Positions 1-5,743 of a DNA stretch of 11,190 nucleotides are shown piece by piece (position 1 is the stretch's first letter; every line of letters starts with the position of its first letter). A program made the position numbers and the translations under genes. Source of the DNA: Actinomycetota bacterium (GTDB lineage Bacteria; Actinomycetota; Actinomycetes; S36-B12). Where the stretch lies: positions 1 through 11,190 of the forward strand of contig RGQW01000043.1 of assembly GCA_010029945.1 (NCBI GenBank), written 5' to 3'. The notes under the pieces were generated by a model, which worked only from the letters and a program-made list of their open reading frames with translations, was not told where the DNA came from and did no database searches.

Positions 1-551
1 CGACCGTCGAGAACCCGGCTCAGTTCTGGTTCCTCGATGTGGACGATGACCTGACCATCGGGCACGGCGCGTTGCACTCGTGCCGCGAGTTCACTCGCGG
101 CTTCGGCCGCGGCACCGGAGATCTCGGCAACGGCGCCGTGATCGCGAATCAGCGACTCCCCCGCCGCGTCTTCGATCCGGGCAGCCGTCGACCACGGGCC
201 GAGCATGTGCACCTTGACCGGACCCCGATGCGAGGCGGCGTATTCCTCGAAGGAGTCCAGGTCTTCGGACAACCAGGCTCGGGCACGCCGAAGAGCCGCC
301 TGACCGGTGTGGCCAAGTCGCCAGCCGCGGACGGTGGTTTCGACTTCGAACGTTCGATCGACACCGGCCAACATGGCGGCCGTTCGCCCGACGGGGTCAC
401 CTCCCGGGCCTCGACTCGGCAATTCGACAACGTGGGGTACCGCGCCAAATTCGCCCACCACGATGTTCGTCGCTTCACGCGAGTCAGTACCAGGCATCGA
501 TCCGATCCCGGTCGCAACAGCCGGGTACGGCCACGTGAATCCCTCGTTCAC
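1..551 (-). CDS. MetE-like (cobalamin-independent methionine synthase C-terminal-like) protein, 3' end cut by window
   Basis: Partial: 183 codons are visible, running off the left edge. I read it from a GTG at 551-549 that overlaps the mnmA stop as GTGA, implying translational coupling. The N-terminus has the ATGIGSMPGT motif (about residues 13-22) that opens the UROD/MetE-like barrel in the actinobacterial family encoded next to mnmA (Rv3015c-like, from memory). KVHMLGPWSTA lies near residue 130 and HIEEPEL at 171-177, where classical MetE proteins have a DEP motif. The start at once on the barrel means the MetE N-terminal domain is absent. The zinc ligands (His, Cys, Glu, Cys in MetE) would lie beyond the edge, so metal binding cannot be judged. 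The family resembles methionine synthase, but its methyl donor and acceptor are uncertain; it may be a paralog with another thiol methylation role. Identification of the family is fairly sure, function is not. Confidence 0.8.
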   Translation of the reverse strand, partial: MNEGFTWPYPAVATGIGSMPGTDSREATNIVVGEFGAVPHVVELPSRGPGGDPVGRTAAMLAGVDRTFEVETTVRGWRLGHTGQAALRRARAWLSEDLDSFEEYAASHRGPVKVHMLGPWSTAARIEDAAGESLIRDHGAVAEISGAAAEAASELAARVQRAVPDGQVIVHIEEPELSRVLDG

Positions 552-1663
552 GCTCGCTGCGCTTCTCGTGGGCGCTTCACGCCACTCACCGTGCGTGTCT
601 GGCTGATTCTTCCTGAGCCGAGAACCCGGGAATCGCTATAGAGCACCACCGTTTGTCCCGTGGCGAGTCCGCGTACGGGTTCGAGCAGAACGACGTCGAT
701 GGTGTCATCGAGCATCCTCGCCTGGGCCGGCACCGGGTGGTGGTGTGCTCGCACTTGGGCACTGACGTGTGACCATTCCGCCGTCAAGGCCGGGGCTGCC
801 CAGATGACGTGATCGGCGACCAAGCCATCGACGTCGAGCATCTCCGGAGAGCCGACGTAGACCGTGTCCGTCGAATCATCAATGTCGACGACGTACCGAG
901 GACGCCCATCTTCGCCAGGAATACGCAGGTCCAGTCCACGACGCTGGCCGATGGTGACGGTAAACGTGCCCTGATGACTACCCACGTCACGGCCGGTGGA
1001 GACATCGACGATGGGGCCGGGTTTCTCCCCTAGTGCCTTGGTCAAGAAACCAGCGGTATCACCGTCAGGAATGAAGCAGATGTCATGACTGTCCGGCTTC
1101 GAGGCCGTGCGTAGGCCCCGCGCTTCAGCCTCTGCTCGCACATCGCTCTTCAGTGATCCCCCGAGCGGGAAGTAGCAGTGCCGCAGTAGGTCCTGCTCGA
1201 TGACGGCGAGAACGTAGGACTGGTCCTTGTCCGCATCCGCTGAGCGATGCAGTTCGGGACCGTCTGCCCCGGACGTGAGCACGGCGTAGTGACCGGTGGC
1301 GACTCCGTCGAAGCCCAACGCCAATGCTCGGTCCAGCACAGCCCGAAACTTGATGTGCTCGTTGCACCGCACGCATGGATTCGGTGTCCGATTGGCTTGG
1401 TATTCGGCGAGGAAGTCATCCATTACTTCCTCGGCGAATTCGGCAGAGAAATCCCAGACATAAAAGGGAATACCGAGTGCGTCTGCAACTCGGCGCGCAT
1501 CTCGTGCATCGTCGAGAGTGCAACAGCCGCGAGACTTTCCCCCGGTGGACTCCGACCGAGCCAGCGCAAGGTGGACGCCGACCACGTCATGGCCTTGATC
1601 CACCATTCGAGCCGCAGCGACCGAAGAATCCACGCCGCCCGAGAGTGCAGCGATGATTCTCAT
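548..1663 (-). CDS. mnmA: tRNA-specific 2-thiouridylase MnmA
   Basis: This 371-residue protein is a cytoplasmic ATP-dependent thiolase that puts sulfur on C2 of the wobble uridine (U34) of tRNA Lys, Glu and Gln. The N-terminal PP-loop SGGVDSS (8-14) binds ATP. The catalytic cysteine pair is visible: Cys97 in TPNPCVRC, which accepts the persulfide, and Cys196 in SHDICFIPDGD, matching E. coli Cys102 and Cys199. GHYA (about 124-127), DKDQSY (145-150) and TIGQRRGL (237-244) are family signatures, and the length is usual. The GCCTLDDARDARR segment (46-58) is typical of the actinobacterial branch. The ATG at 1663 overlaps the stop of the upstream cysteine desulfurase as ATGA, and the TGA at 550-548 overlaps the start of the MetE-like gene. 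The desulfurase next door is the likely sulfur donor; this is inferred from adjacency and from the known IscS-MnmA relation. Confidence 0.97.
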   Translation of the reverse strand: MRIIAALSGGVDSSVAAARMVDQGHDVVGVHLALARSESTGGKSRGCCTLDDARDARRVADALGIPFYVWDFSAEFAEEVMDDFLAEYQANRTPNPCVRCNEHIKFRAVLDRALALGFDGVATGHYAVLTSGADGPELHRSADADKDQSYVLAVIEQDLLRHCYFPLGGSLKSDVRAEAEARGLRTASKPDSHDICFIPDGDTAGFLTKALGEKPGPIVDVSTGRDVGSHQGTFTVTIGQRRGLDLRIPGEDGRPRYVVDIDDSTDTVYVGSPEMLDVDGLVADHVIWAAPALTAEWSHVSAQVRAHHHPVPAQARMLDDTIDVVLLEPVRGLATGQTVVLYSDSRVLGSGRISQTRTVSGVKRPREAQRA

Positions 1664-2979
1664 CGATCCACTTCGTTCTCGCGGGCCGCCCGATAGCGGT
1701 CGGTCGATACCGACCCGGCGCGGCGCGCTCGCTCCACCGCGCCGGGGAGGGCGCGAATGATGGCGGCCACGTCGTCATCGGTAGACGTTCGACCGAAACT
1801 GAAGCGAAGCGAGGATCGCGCTGTGCGCTCATCGACACCCATCGCGAGGAGAACGTGACTGGGCTCGGGCACCCCTGCGGTGCAGGCCGACCCCGTCGAG
1901 CAATCGACGCCTGCGGCATCGAGCAACATCAGCAGAGCATCCCCCTCGGCGCCGGGAAAAGAAGCGTGCACGTTGCCGGGTAGTCGCGTCGCGGGGTCAC
2001 CGACCACTGGGCCGTTGATGATCGCGTCCGGAACGACAGAAGCGATTCCTTCTGCCAGTTGGATTTGCAGGCTTCGCAGGTGCGCGGCGTGTGCGGCCTG
2101 CTCCTCGACCGCGTGATGCACCGCGACGGCGAATGCGGCGGCGGCCGGCGCGTCGAAGGTGCCCGATCGAATATCTCGCTCCTGCCCACCACCGTGGGAC
2201 ACGGCAACGAGGCTCTCGTACGGGTCCACGATCAGGGCCCCGATACCGAACGGGCCGCCCACCTTGTGTCCGCTAATGGTTACGGCCGTCGCGCCGACCT
2301 CGGACAGATCTACGGGGACTTGGCCAAGCGCCTGCACCGCGTCGGTGTGGAAGGGCACACCCGCGCTACGGCACGCGGCGGCTACTTCTCGGACGGGCTG
2401 GACGGTGCCCACCTCGTTGTTCGCCCACATGACCGAGACCAGCGCCGTTCGCTCGGCGGCCGACGACAACAACTGATCGATGAAATCCACATCGACTCGG
2501 CCGGATTTATCGACCGGAATCCACCGCACGTCCGCACCCTCGTGCTTGCCGAGCCATTCGACGGGGTCGAGGACGGCGTGGTGCTCGATCGCCGATGCGG
2601 CCACGATCGGATCGGCGACACCCAGTCGCGCCCGACGGGCCCACAAGAGCCCCTTGACGGCGAGGTTGTCAGATTCGGTTCCACCAGAGGTGAAGACGAC
2701 CGCCGAGGGTCGCGTGCGCAGATCGTCGGCGATGGATTCCCGAGCCTGTTCCACGATCCTGCGAGAGGCACGACCGGAAGCATGCAGGGACGATGGATTA
2801 CCAGCAACAGCTGACGCGTCCAGCCAGGCCTCACGTGCCTGGGCAAGCAGCGGAGTCGTTGCCGCGTGGTCGACGAAGTGCCGGACAGAGCTATCGGCAC
2901 CTTCCCCGGCAACGCCCCCACCAGCGCTCTGCGCGAGCGTCACATCGCGTGCCGAATCCACGTCGGAACCGTTACTCAC
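1660..2979 (-). CDS. iscS: Cysteine desulfurase (NifS/IscS-type, PLP-dependent)
   Basis: The enzyme converts L-cysteine to alanine and an enzyme-bound persulfide, using PLP. The fold-type I core begins at HFVDHAATTPL (34-44). Visible features are TSGGTESDN (98-105), EHH (132-134, the His that stacks on PLP), ANNEVGT (186-192), TDAVQ (212-216), the Schiff-base Lys239 in SGHKVGGPFG, and the nucleophilic Cys366 in STGSACTAG. The flexible catalytic loop is of the NifS/IscS group I type. At 439 residues it is longer than usual (about 390-400) because of about 33 Gly/Ala/Ser-rich residues before the core. The GTG at 2979 has only a weak ribosome site, and in-frame GTG codons at about 2961 and 2943 are alternatives. 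It starts 30 bp after etfA and overlaps mnmA by 4 nt, so a role in tRNA thiolation is likely; supply to iron-sulfur assembly is also possible. Confidence 0.95.
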   Translation of the reverse strand: MSNGSDVDSARDVTLAQSAGGGVAGEGADSSVRHFVDHAATTPLLAQAREAWLDASAVAGNPSSLHASGRASRRIVEQARESIADDLRTRPSAVVFTSGGTESDNLAVKGLLWARRARLGVADPIVAASAIEHHAVLDPVEWLGKHEGADVRWIPVDKSGRVDVDFIDQLLSSAAERTALVSVMWANNEVGTVQPVREVAAACRSAGVPFHTDAVQALGQVPVDLSEVGATAVTISGHKVGGPFGIGALIVDPYESLVAVSHGGGQERDIRSGTFDAPAAAAFAVAVHHAVEEQAAHAAHLRSLQIQLAEGIASVVPDAIINGPVVGDPATRLPGNVHASFPGAEGDALLMLLDAAGVDCSTGSACTAGVPEPSHVLLAMGVDERTARSSLRFSFGRTSTDDDVAAIIRALPGAVERARRAGSVSTDRYRAARENEVDR

Positions 2980-3009
2980 GATCCGATGGTAGCCAGGAAC
3001 AGCGACCGA

Positions 3010-3969
3010 TCAGTTCGAGCGGCTGTCGATCTCGTCGGTCAATTGAGGAACAACCTCAAAGAGGTCCCCGACCACGCCGAAGTCAGCAAGCTCAAACAGC
3101 GGTGCTTCGGCGTCCTTGTTCACCACGACGACCACCTTGGAGGTCTGCATGCCGGCGCGATGCTGGATCGCGCCCGAAATTCCGTTGGCGATGTAGAGCT
3201 GCGGAGAGACGGTCTTGCCCGTCTGGCCGACCTGATACTGATGCGGGTACCAACCGGCATCAGTCGCCGCCCGTGAAGCACCCACGGCCGCTCCGAGCGA
3301 ATCAGCCAGCTTCTCGATCACCTCAAAGCCTTCAGATCCGCCCACACCCCGACCGCCGGAAACAACCACAGCTGCTTCGGTCAACTCGGGACGACCACCT
3401 TTACCGGCCACCGTGCGCTCGACCACGCGAGCGGACTTGGCGGCTTCACTGACAGTGGAGTCGACTTCGATGACGCCGCAGGTGGTGGGAGCCGGTTCCG
3501 GCGCTACCGAGTTCGGGCGCACCGTGTAGATGCCAATGCCGTGCGTCACCGTGGAATGCACAACCGTGCTGCCACCGAACACACTCTGCGTGGCAACACC
3601 GGATTCGCTGATATCCACCGCGTCGGTGATGACACCGCTGCCGATCCGCACAGCAAGCCGACCCGCGGCTTCTTTTCCATCGGCCGACGAGGGGACGAGC
3701 ACAGCCGTCGCGTCGAGCTCAGCAACAAGAGCCTGGAGAACATCCACAATCGGAACGACGGGGTGGTCGGCCATGTCTTGGCCGCCGACGACGTGGACGG
3801 CGCTCGCGCCATACTCCCCGAGAACCGAAGCAGCCTCGGATCCCTGATCGCCGAACCACACCACCTGGGGCTCCCCGAGACGTCGGGCCAAGGTCAACAA
3901 CTCCAGCGTCGTCTTCTTCGCTGTGCCGTTGGAAGAATCGCGCTCCGCAAGGACGAGAACTGTTGTCAT
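3010..3969 (-). CDS. etfA: Electron transfer flavoprotein alpha subunit (EtfA/FixB)
   Basis: This is the FAD-carrying subunit of the soluble heterodimeric ETF, which takes electrons from acyl-CoA dehydrogenases and passes them to a membrane quinone oxidoreductase. The 319-residue length is normal. Domain I (about 1-190) opens with TTVLVLAE. The C-terminal FAD domain starts after GGRPEL (191-196) and shows SGGRGVG (204-210), SRAATDAGWYP (232-242), QTGKTVSPQLYIANGISGA (249-267), QHRAGMQTSK (269-278) and NKD (284-286), the classic ETF-alpha signature. The ATG at 3969 is supported by AGAAGGGA at 3984-3977 with a 7-nt spacer; this ribosome site overlaps the etfB stop, suggesting coupled translation. 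Nothing in the sequence points to an electron-bifurcating form, but that needs a structure-based comparison. Confidence 0.97.
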   Translation of the reverse strand: MTTVLVLAERDSSNGTAKKTTLELLTLARRLGEPQVVWFGDQGSEAASVLGEYGASAVHVVGGQDMADHPVVPIVDVLQALVAELDATAVLVPSSADGKEAAGRLAVRIGSGVITDAVDISESGVATQSVFGGSTVVHSTVTHGIGIYTVRPNSVAPEPAPTTCGVIEVDSTVSEAAKSARVVERTVAGKGGRPELTEAAVVVSGGRGVGGSEGFEVIEKLADSLGAAVGASRAATDAGWYPHQYQVGQTGKTVSPQLYIANGISGAIQHRAGMQTSKVVVVVNKDAEAPLFELADFGVVGDLFEVVPQLTDEIDSRSN

Positions 3970-3976
3970 GTCAACA

Positions 3977-3984
3977 TCCCTTCT
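3977..3984 (-). promoter_or_regulatory. Ribosome binding site of etfA
   Basis: AGAAGGGA reads leftward, 7 nt before the etfA ATG at 3969, and overlaps the etfB TAG stop (3985-3983). The overlap suggests that ribosomes finishing etfB help start etfA, which fits a 1:1 heterodimer. Confidence 0.7.
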
Positions 3985-4762
3985 AGATGAACTTCTGCTC
4001 GGTCAGGTACGCCGCGATACGGGAGCCACCGTCACCCTCATCCGTCACGACGGTTCCCGCTGGCTTCGGTGGGCGAGCTGCGAAATCTTGAACCGCGGAC
4101 CAGGCCGCGGCCTGTCCAACGGTGGCTGCTTCGAGCCCGAGATCGGCAACGGTGACGGTGTCCACCGGCTTCTTCTTGGCGGCCATGATTCCCTTGAAGG
4201 ATGGATACCGCGGTTCATTGATCTTCTCGACGACACTGATGACGGCCGGGGTCGAACCTGTGACGGTGTCGAACCCGTAGTCGGTGACCCGCTCGATGGT
4301 CACATCCGACCCGGAAACCGACACCCGTTGGGCGAAGGTGAGCTGGGCGATGCCTAGGCGCTCGGCGACCATGGCGGGGATAACACTCATACGAGCGTCG
4401 GTGGACTCCGATCCGAAGACGATCAGATCGAACCCCTTGCCGTCCAGCGCCGCCGCCAGCACCGCAGATGTCGCGATGGCATCGGACCCGTGCAAAGAGT
4501 CATCGACGACATGAATTCCGGCGTCTGCACCCATGGACAGTGCTTTGCGCACGGTCTCGGCAGCCCTCTCCGGCCCCATCGAGACAACCGTCACTTCGCC
4601 ACCGTGCGCCTCCGCGAGCTGCAACGCCTCTTCCACGGCGTACTCATCGAGCTCGTTCAACACACCGTCGGCGGCCGCCCGATCCAAAGTTGAGTCCTCA
4701 GCGGACAGCGTCTTTTCAGCCCATGTGTCCGGGACTTGCTTTACACAAACGGCGATCTTCAT
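3983..4762 (-). CDS. etfB: Electron transfer flavoprotein beta subunit (EtfB/FixA)
   Basis: This is the partner of EtfA; the beta subunit normally holds AMP structurally. With the chosen start it has 259 residues, usual for the family. It opens with MKIAVCVKQVPDT, then LNELDEYAVEEALQL (35-49), SMGP (61-64), VFGSESTDA (115-123, adenine-nucleotide region) and the ETF-beta signature EKINEPRYPSFKGIMAAKKK (179-198). The reading frame stays open for 20 more codons to a TTG at 4822, but the ATG at 4762 is preferred: it has AGGGAGAGG at 4779-4771 with an 8-nt spacer, and the protein family begins here. The gene is the first of the leftward five-gene run and is preceded by a promoter with a palindromic operator candidate, so control of the whole run probably acts here. 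Confidence 0.96.
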   Translation of the reverse strand: MKIAVCVKQVPDTWAEKTLSAEDSTLDRAAADGVLNELDEYAVEEALQLAEAHGGEVTVVSMGPERAAETVRKALSMGADAGIHVVDDSLHGSDAIATSAVLAAALDGKGFDLIVFGSESTDARMSVIPAMVAERLGIAQLTFAQRVSVSGSDVTIERVTDYGFDTVTGSTPAVISVVEKINEPRYPSFKGIMAAKKKPVDTVTVADLGLEAATVGQAAAWSAVQDFAARPPKPAGTVVTDEGDGGSRIAAYLTEQKFI

Positions 4763-4770
4763 CGTGGATA

Positions 4771-4779
4771 CCTCTCCCT
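4771..4779 (-). promoter_or_regulatory. Ribosome binding site of etfB, decides the start
   Basis: AGGGAGAGG sits 8 nt upstream of the ATG at 4762. It is a strong anti-16S match and the reason for rejecting the TTG at 4822 as the start. Confidence 0.75.
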
Positions 4780-4829
4780 GTCCTTCCACGGCCGATGATG
4801 GCTGTTTCTCCTGGTCGCGCAACTTCTCC

Positions 4830-4835
4830 AGTATA
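4830..4835 (-). promoter_or_regulatory. Predicted -10 box of the etfB operon promoter
   Basis: Read on the minus strand this is TATACT, five of six matches to TATAAT. Transcription would begin near 4823, giving a leader of about 60 nt before the etfB ATG. No good -35 is seen at 16-18 nt spacing (GCTAAG or near). The palindrome at 4837-4852 occupies the would-be spacer, so a bound protein would block polymerase. This is a prediction from sequence only. Confidence 0.5.
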
Positions 4836-4836
4836 T

Positions 4837-4852
4837 GTTACTCGCGAGTAAC
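4837..4852. promoter_or_regulatory. 16-bp perfect palindrome, candidate operator
   Basis: GTTACTCGCGAGTAAC is identical to its own reverse complement; the flanking bases break the symmetry. It lies immediately upstream of the etfB -10 and about 40 bp upstream of the -10 for the divergent methyltransferase. Perfect palindromes of this size in promoters commonly bind homodimeric regulators such as the TetR family, many of which control acyl-CoA and fatty-acid catabolism in Actinomycetota. That the regulator is TetR-type, and that it senses an acyl-CoA, is inference. No regulator gene is present in the window. Confidence 0.6.
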
Positions 4853-4857
4853 TTAGC

Positions 4858-4876
4858 CTCAGGGACTCCTCCTGAG
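4858..4876. repeat. Short inverted repeat in the divergent promoter region
   Basis: CTCAGG (4858-4863) and CCTGAG (4871-4876) form perfect 6-bp arms around a 7-bp centre. They lie between the palindrome and the TAGGGT -10, at the place of the expected -35 of the plus-strand methyltransferase. It could be a second protein site or chance; with no U-run it is not a convincing terminator. Confidence 0.3.
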
Positions 4877-4891
4877 AGCCGCCTTCGGGAC

Positions 4892-4897
4892 TAGGGT
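4892..4897 (+). promoter_or_regulatory. Predicted -10 box giving a leaderless methyltransferase transcript
   Basis: TAGGGT fits the actinobacterial TANNNT pattern. Six bases follow before the GTG at 4904, so the usual start distance places transcription on the G of that codon, making a leaderless mRNA. No purine-rich ribosome site occurs at a usable distance before the GTG, which agrees. No clear -35 was seen. Confidence 0.5.
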
Positions 4898-4903
4898 CGC
4901 CCC

Positions 4904-5737
4904 GTGCTTGATGTGCCCCCTGGCCCGCCAGATTTCGGCGATGCGGCCGCGGAATCTGTGCTCACCGGGGAGCGCACCTGGCCTGGAATCCCCTCCGAGA
5001 ACTACTGGTTCGCTCGGCATGAGGCCTGCTACCGCTGGGCCTCGGCGGTCCTGTCCTCGCCTGCAGTTTCTTCATCGGTCAGCCAACATCCCCCCAGCAT
5101 GCGATCCGGCGGATCGATCGTGCTGGACGCCGGGTCCGGCGAGGGGTACGGCTCCGAATACCTGCGTTCAACGATCCCCGATACCAACGTCGTGGCTATC
5201 GATCTGGATGTGCAGACGATGGGTCACGTGCGTGGGACCTATCCGCACGTCAGTGCCCTCGTGGGCAATCTCGTTGCCCTGCCCTTTCAGGATGAGTCCT
5301 TTCATGCATCGATCTCGCTGCAGGTGATCGAACACATTTGGGATCCTCTGGCATTCCTTCGCGAACTGGATCGGTGCACTCGAGGCCCCGTGATCGTCAG
5401 CACACCCAACCGCCCTGTGCACTCGCCGGGCCTACCTGCCGGGGCATCACCGGTCAACCCCTTTCACGTGCGTGAATTCGACGGCGCAGAGTTGAGGTCT
5501 TTGCTTGTGCAAGCAGTCAAGCATCAACCCGGGCACCGCAGCCCCGTGATGTATGGCCTTCACCACGGACAACGGCTCGGGCAGTGGGAGAAAGTCCACG
5601 GCTCTCTCCCGCAGCGACTGATCGAACTCGACACCGAGGCACTGGCGTACGCGACCTCGGTGACACACAACGATTTCACCATCGCACCCATCGATGATGA
5701 CGATGAGTCAGCACATGACCTCATCGCCGTGTGGTGA
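4904..5737 (+). CDS. Class I SAM-dependent methyltransferase (Rv3030-like)
   Basis: This 277-residue cytoplasmic methyltransferase has a Rossmann fold. The N-terminal TGERTWPGIPSENYWFARHE (21-40) is a marker of this subfamily. SAM motif I is VLDAGSGEGYGS (73-84), the acidic end of strand 2 is AIDLD (98-102), motif II is LPFQDESFHASIS (126-138), followed by VIEHIWDP (141-148) and STPNR (166-170). NPFHVREF (185-192) is in the substrate-side part. The Rv3030 protein of M. tuberculosis has similar length and the same neighbours; it was proposed to act in methylglucose lipopolysaccharide synthesis, so sugar O-methylation is the likely reaction, by analogy. The GTG at 4904 is chosen for the leaderless promoter; a GTG at 4913 is possible. 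It is followed after 6 bp by the GH57 gene, so the two are co-transcribed. The acceptor is not provable from sequence. Confidence 0.88.
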   Translation: MLDVPPGPPDFGDAAAESVLTGERTWPGIPSENYWFARHEACYRWASAVLSSPAVSSSVSQHPPSMRSGGSIVLDAGSGEGYGSEYLRSTIPDTNVVAIDLDVQTMGHVRGTYPHVSALVGNLVALPFQDESFHASISLQVIEHIWDPLAFLRELDRCTRGPVIVSTPNRPVHSPGLPAGASPVNPFHVREFDGAELRSLLVQAVKHQPGHRSPVMYGLHHGQRLGQWEKVHGSLPQRLIELDTEALAYATSVTHNDFTIAPIDDDDESAHDLIAVW

Positions 5738-5743
5738 GGCTCT

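Noticed and set aside
149..517. Minus-strand open frame of 122 codons
   Set aside because: It is out of frame with the MetE-like protein, whose own frame shows clear family motifs and a coupled start.
39..641. Plus-strand open frame of 200 codons
   Set aside because: It lies antisense to the MetE-like gene and the end of mnmA; the product is Arg/Gly-rich with no family features, as is usual for GC-rich shadow frames.
2059..2814. Long plus-strand open frame of 251 codons
   Set aside because: It is antisense to the cysteine desulfurase, which has all catalytic residues; the translated product has no recognisable motif.
4763..4822. TTG start of etfB at 4822
   Set aside because: It adds 20 residues not found in the family, would sit almost on the predicted transcription start, and the ATG at 4762 has a strong ribosome site.
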